Positions 13,798 to 16,241 of a DNA stretch of 16,241 nucleotides are shown piece after piece. The notes beneath the pieces were generated by a model. It was not told the DNA's origin and did no database searches. It saw only the letters and a list, made by a program, of their open reading frames with translations. Source of the DNA: Thiotrichaceae bacterium (lineage in GTDB: Bacteria; Pseudomonadota; Gammaproteobacteria; Thiotrichales; Thiotrichaceae). The position numbers and the translations under genes are program-made. The stretch spans positions 1-16,241 of the forward strand of contig JALVEA010000049.1 in assembly GCA_027008665.1 (NCBI GenBank). The letters are read 5' to 3'. The first letter of the stretch is position 1. The number at the start of each line of letters is the position of its first letter.

Positions 13798-14651
13798 TAC
13801 GCACATTACCTAATTCCCCCTTATATGCCATTGGCTATCGGATTTATATCACTTTTTTTTATCTGTTTCTTCTTATGCCGTTAGTAACCATTTGCGTATT
13901 GGCATTTAATGATTCGAATTTTATATCATTACCTTGGAAAGGCTTTTCACTGGATTGGTTTTTCGCTAATAGCGAGGATAGATTAGGTCTTTTCGCAGAT
14001 GATGAGTTGCTATTAAGCATCTGGACAAGCTTTAAAACAGGCTTTGTGGTGGCATTATTATCATTGATTATTGGTACCATAGCAGCCTTATTATTTGAGC
14101 AAGAAAAATTCCGCTTCAAAGGATTTCTGTATTTTTTAGCCCTCACTCCCTTGGTTATACCTGGAGTGATTCTTGGCATCTCTATTTTGCTCACTTCAAC
14201 TTTTGCAGGGACTTATATCGAAGAGAATTTTGCTGTCGATGTGGAATTTTTACGACCTAGTTTCTGGCTGGTCGTTTTTGGACAATTTTCCTTTGCTACA
14301 ACCTATGTGATGCTTTTAGTTGGCGCACGTTTAAAGAAATTTGATCATACACTCAAAGAAGCCGCCTTGAGTTTAAGAGCCACGCACTTGCAAGTGATTC
14401 GATTAATCATACTGCCTTTTTTACGTCCAGCACTGATTGGGGCTTTTATAGTGGCATTCCTGATTAGTTTTTCCAATTTCAATACCACCATTTTTCTTGT
14501 AGGATCAGACCCAACCCTGCCCGTTGATCTTTATTCTCGGATTAAATTTAGCTCAACCCCTGTATTAAATGCAGTCTCTTTTATGATCGTTGCCTTTATT
14601 ACTCTTTCTGCTGTTATTAGTTTTGGATTAAATCGTAAGCGTGACCTCTAA
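13794..14651 (+). CDS. PotC-like ABC transporter permease
   Basis: The second inner-membrane permease, 285 residues with about six hydrophobic segments. Its EAA loop reads KEAALSLRATHLQVIRLIILPFLRPAL, with Leu in place of the usual Gly after EAA.S, a small departure. The N-terminal MPLVTICVLAFNDSNF, then PWKGFSLDWFF, matches PotC-type subunits ('vlsFn.s....w.Gfsl.Wy'). The ATGA overlap with the PotB-like gene points to equal synthesis. This is the last gene of the regulated operon; a 75-base inverted-repeat region follows. Confidence 0.93.
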   Translation: MIRTLPNSPLYAIGYRIYITFFYLFLLMPLVTICVLAFNDSNFISLPWKGFSLDWFFANSEDRLGLFADDELLLSIWTSFKTGFVVALLSLIIGTIAALLFEQEKFRFKGFLYFLALTPLVIPGVILGISILLTSTFAGTYIEENFAVDVEFLRPSFWLVVFGQFSFATTYVMLLVGARLKKFDHTLKEAALSLRATHLQVIRLIILPFLRPALIGAFIVAFLISFSNFNTTIFLVGSDPTLPVDLYSRIKFSSTPVLNAVSFMIVAFITLSAVISFGLNRKRDL

Positions 14652-14684
14652 ATTAATAGAGATACTTTAAAAATAAATGCTAGT

Positions 14685-14759
14685 ATTATCCTGAATCCGT
14701 AAGATGACGACGGCATGAGCTAAAAACTATCTGCATTAGACTCACGGATTTAGGATTAT
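14685..14759. repeat. Inverted repeat between the transporter operon and the SH3/cobalamin genes
   Basis: Arms 14685-14703 and 14741-14759 (19 bases each) match at 16 positions around a 37-base loop. The core is TCCTGAATCCGT on the left against ACGGATTTAGGA on the right. The loop contains ATGACGACGGCAT, itself nearly palindromic. It could stabilise or end the transporter mRNA, but there is no T-run after the stem, so it is not a classic terminator. A short interspersed repeat is equally possible. The rest of the 148-base gap holds a likely promoter and the ribosome binding site of the next gene; no cobalamin riboswitch box is seen. Confidence 0.5.
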
Positions 14760-14799
14760 CTTTCCGATTAAAATTAAAACTTATAAGAAGGAAGTAGTT

Positions 14800-15483
14800 A
14801 TGAAAGGAACTCATACCTATATTGTTGGAATACTTGTCTGTTTTGGATTAAGCAATACTGTTATTGCAGAGACGCTTTATAAGGTTAAAAATGTTGCACA
14901 AGGCAGTAGTTTACCCCTCAAGGAATATCCCTCAAAAAAAAGTCGTACTGTGGTTGCTTTACCGCATAATGCATCATGGTTATTGCGAAGAGATAAGGGG
15001 CGTAAGGTGGTCAATAAAGTTGTTTGGCGTAAGGTGCAATGGAATAAACACCAAGGTTGGGTGAGTCTGTATTACTTAGCCATTGATCCTATTGCTAGCC
15101 AACAGCTTGAAAAACGAAAAGCCTGTTTAAAAGACAAAAGAGTTACAAAAAAGCTTTGCTGTGGTTATAGTTTTGCAGACCGTCGGCGACCTTATCAACA
15201 TATTCCTATTTTGAAAGTAAAAGATATTGCAGTGGGTAAGTCATTAATCTTGCAATCAAACCCTTGGGGAGGGAAAAAATTGGTTGCGCTTCCCCATGAT
15301 GCCACTTGGATTGCAGATTTAGGACAACGTAAAAAGCGTTTAGATGGCACAGTTTGGGCGCATGTGCGTTGGAGTGGTGAAACAGGTTGGTTAAATATGG
15401 CAAAACTTAGTGATGACCCTGAGATGACCCGTATCGGTGATTGGAAACGTAAATTTTGTGCGCTTCCCCCTATTAATAAATGA
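14800..15483 (+). CDS. Periplasmic protein with two SH3-like domains
   Basis: A 227-residue exported protein with a Sec signal peptide (cleavage after VIA, residue 23). Two bacterial SH3-like repeats follow: residues 26-95 (LYKVKNVAQGSSLPLKEYPSK, VVALPHNASWL, WRKVQWNKHQGWVSLYYL) and 137-206 (ILKVKDIAVGKSLILQ, VALPHDATWIADLG, WAHVRWSGETGWLNMAKL). The internal match shows a tandem duplication. A Lys/Arg-rich linker carries Cys109, Cys120 and Cys121, with Cys220 near the end. Such domains often bind cell-wall peptides, but the ligand is unknown here. A strong AAGAAGGAAG ribosome binding site precedes the ATG, and the stop overlaps the cobH start (ATGA), an unexpected coupling to cobalamin synthesis. 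Confidence 0.85.
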   Translation: MKGTHTYIVGILVCFGLSNTVIAETLYKVKNVAQGSSLPLKEYPSKKSRTVVALPHNASWLLRRDKGRKVVNKVVWRKVQWNKHQGWVSLYYLAIDPIASQQLEKRKACLKDKRVTKKLCCGYSFADRRRPYQHIPILKVKDIAVGKSLILQSNPWGGKKLVALPHDATWIADLGQRKKRLDGTVWAHVRWSGETGWLNMAKLSDDPEMTRIGDWKRKFCALPPINK

Positions 15484-16121
15484 TAGATTTTGAACGCAAT
15501 CCTGCACGTATTCAGCAACGATCTTTTGAGATGGTACGTAGGCAGGTGCAGATGGATCATCTCAATGAAATAGAGCAACAAGTCGCAGTGCGAATGATCT
15601 ATGCCTGTGGTGATCCTTCTATTATTGATGATTTACGTTTTAGCAACGGTGCAATAGAGACAGGATTAAAAGCATTAAAGCATCAAACGCCGCTTTTATG
15701 TGATGTTAATTTGGTCATTGCAACATTGAATAAAAAGCTATTGCCCCACCCTCCCCTATGTTTTATTAATCAACAACAAGTTGTGATTGAAGCAAAACAA
15801 AAAAACTATACACGCGCTATGATCGCGGTAGAGCATTGGCAACCGCATATTAAGCAAAGTATTGTTTTAGTTGGCAATGCACCTACAGCTTTATTTCGTT
15901 TAATGGAATTGCTTGAAAAAAGAAAAATCGATCAACCTGCATTGATTATTGCCGTTCCTGTGGGTTATACAGGAGCGGCGGAATCAAAACAGTATCTTTG
16001 GGAGCATTATCAAAGCTTAGGGATAGAATGCATTGTTTTATTAGGTACACGCGGTGGTAGTGTATTAGCTGCAACGGCAATGAATGCCTTATTGAGCCAT
16101 TATTATAGGGTGATATTTTGA
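15480..16121 (+). CDS. cobH: Precorrin-8X (cobalt-precorrin-8) methylmutase CobH/CbiC
   Basis: The enzyme moves the C11 methyl group to C12, making hydrogenobyrinic (CobH) or cobyrinic (CbiC) acid in B12 synthesis. The 213-residue product has the family blocks: NPARIQQRSFEMVR at 7-20, RMIYACGDP at 38-46, VGNAPTALFRLMELL (about 146-160) and PVGYTGAAESK (about 170-180). The family's catalytic His (His43 of P. denitrificans CobH, in the RxIHAxG motif) aligns with Tyr41, codon TAT at 15600-15602. All other blocks look intact, so the frame is not decaying. The start overlaps the SH3 gene by 4 bases and the stop overlaps the cbiE TTG start. Confidence 0.9.
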   Translation: MIDFERNPARIQQRSFEMVRRQVQMDHLNEIEQQVAVRMIYACGDPSIIDDLRFSNGAIETGLKALKHQTPLLCDVNLVIATLNKKLLPHPPLCFINQQQVVIEAKQKNYTRAMIAVEHWQPHIKQSIVLVGNAPTALFRLMELLEKRKIDQPALIIAVPVGYTGAAESKQYLWEHYQSLGIECIVLLGTRGGSVLAATAMNALLSHYYRVIF

Positions 16122-16241
16122 TTCATATAGTCGGGCTGGGTTTAGGCAATACTGAAACCCTAGCAATGGATGCGCTACAAGCAATTAAAACCGCATCACT
16201 GATTATTGGTTCACAACGTCAATTATGCTGTGTTAAGAACT
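16118..16241 (+). CDS. cbiE: Precorrin-6B/cobalt-precorrin C5-methyltransferase CbiE (partial, N-terminus only)
   Basis: Only the first 41 codons are in the window. The start is taken as TTG at 16118, which overlaps the cobH stop as TTGA; the next codon begins the typical CbiE start IHIVGLGLGNTETL. The G-x-G-x-G loop binds S-adenosylmethionine. The later ASLIIGSQRQL matches 'advvvG..rhL' of CbiE rather than CobI/CobJ, whose starts differ. It would methylate C5 (and C15 with CbiT) of the corrin ring. The overlap indicates co-translation with cobH. Whether CbiT is fused at the C-terminus (CobL) cannot be seen. Confidence 0.8.
   Translation, partial: MIHIVGLGLGNTETLAMDALQAIKTASLIIGSQRQLCCVKN

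Noticed and set aside
10767..14651. Plain spermidine/putrescine transporter (potDABC)
   Set aside because: The family relation is clear, but the acidic amine-binding pair is missing by eye and the operon encodes a hydroxy-acid-type oxidase, so a polyamine substrate was not asserted.
14652..14799. Possible cobalamin riboswitch ahead of the SH3-cobH genes
   Set aside because: The gap is short (148 bases), no B12-box-like sequence is seen, and the only structure is the simple inverted repeat.

Overview
The window reads as chromosomal DNA of an AT-rich gammaproteobacterium. This rests on a napFDA cluster in the enterobacterial/Thiotrichales order, an E. coli-like YfhL ferredoxin next to coaD, YaaA, RidA, MutM, and cobalamin synthesis genes. 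A degenerate Rpn-type (PD-(D/E)XK 'transposase') fragment and a MITE-like palindrome suggest a genome littered with small mobile elements, as in filamentous sulfur oxidisers such as the Beggiatoa/Thiothrix group. That placement is an inference from gene content; no rRNA or tRNA is present to test it.

Layout. (1) 1-2554, minus strand: the 5' part of a periplasmic nitrate reductase operon, napF-napD-napA, with napA running off the left edge. A near-consensus FNR box lies upstream with a -10 hexamer at the class II distance. (2) 2720-4900, minus strand: yaaA, yfhL-type 2[4Fe-4S] ferredoxin, coaD and ridA. A 160-bp palindromic MITE-like element sits between coaD and the ferredoxin gene. (3) 5082-5629: a small secreted protein of unknown function (minus strand) in very AT-rich DNA, followed by a 40-bp hairpin. 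(4) 5630-7074, plus strand: a decayed Rpn-family fragment whose end overlaps the mutM start, then mutM and a small CxxCxxCC protein. (5) 7091-14651: a divergent DeoR/GlpR-type regulator facing a six-gene plus-strand operon. The operon encodes a GlpA-like FAD protein with a C-terminal BFD-type [2Fe-2S] domain, a second FAD/NAD oxidoreductase, and a complete PotD-PotA-PotB-PotC-like ABC importer. (6) 14685-16241: an inverted repeat, a periplasmic double-SH3 protein, and cobH and cbiE of cobalamin synthesis, joined by 4-bp start/stop overlaps.

How the genes work together. The nap genes support nitrate reduction in the periplasm and appear to be switched on by low oxygen. The central module (5) looks like one self-contained catabolic unit: import of an organic solute, then two-subunit flavin/Fe-S oxidation, under a DeoR regulator that would sense a (probably phosphorylated) intermediate. 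Its binding protein resembles polyamine-binding PotD, but two acidic residues that hold the amine appear to be replaced, so the real substrate is probably not a polyamine. This module is the best candidate for something undescribed. Other points to check are a His-to-Tyr change at the expected catalytic position of CobH and the replacement of the mutM leader by mobile-element debris.
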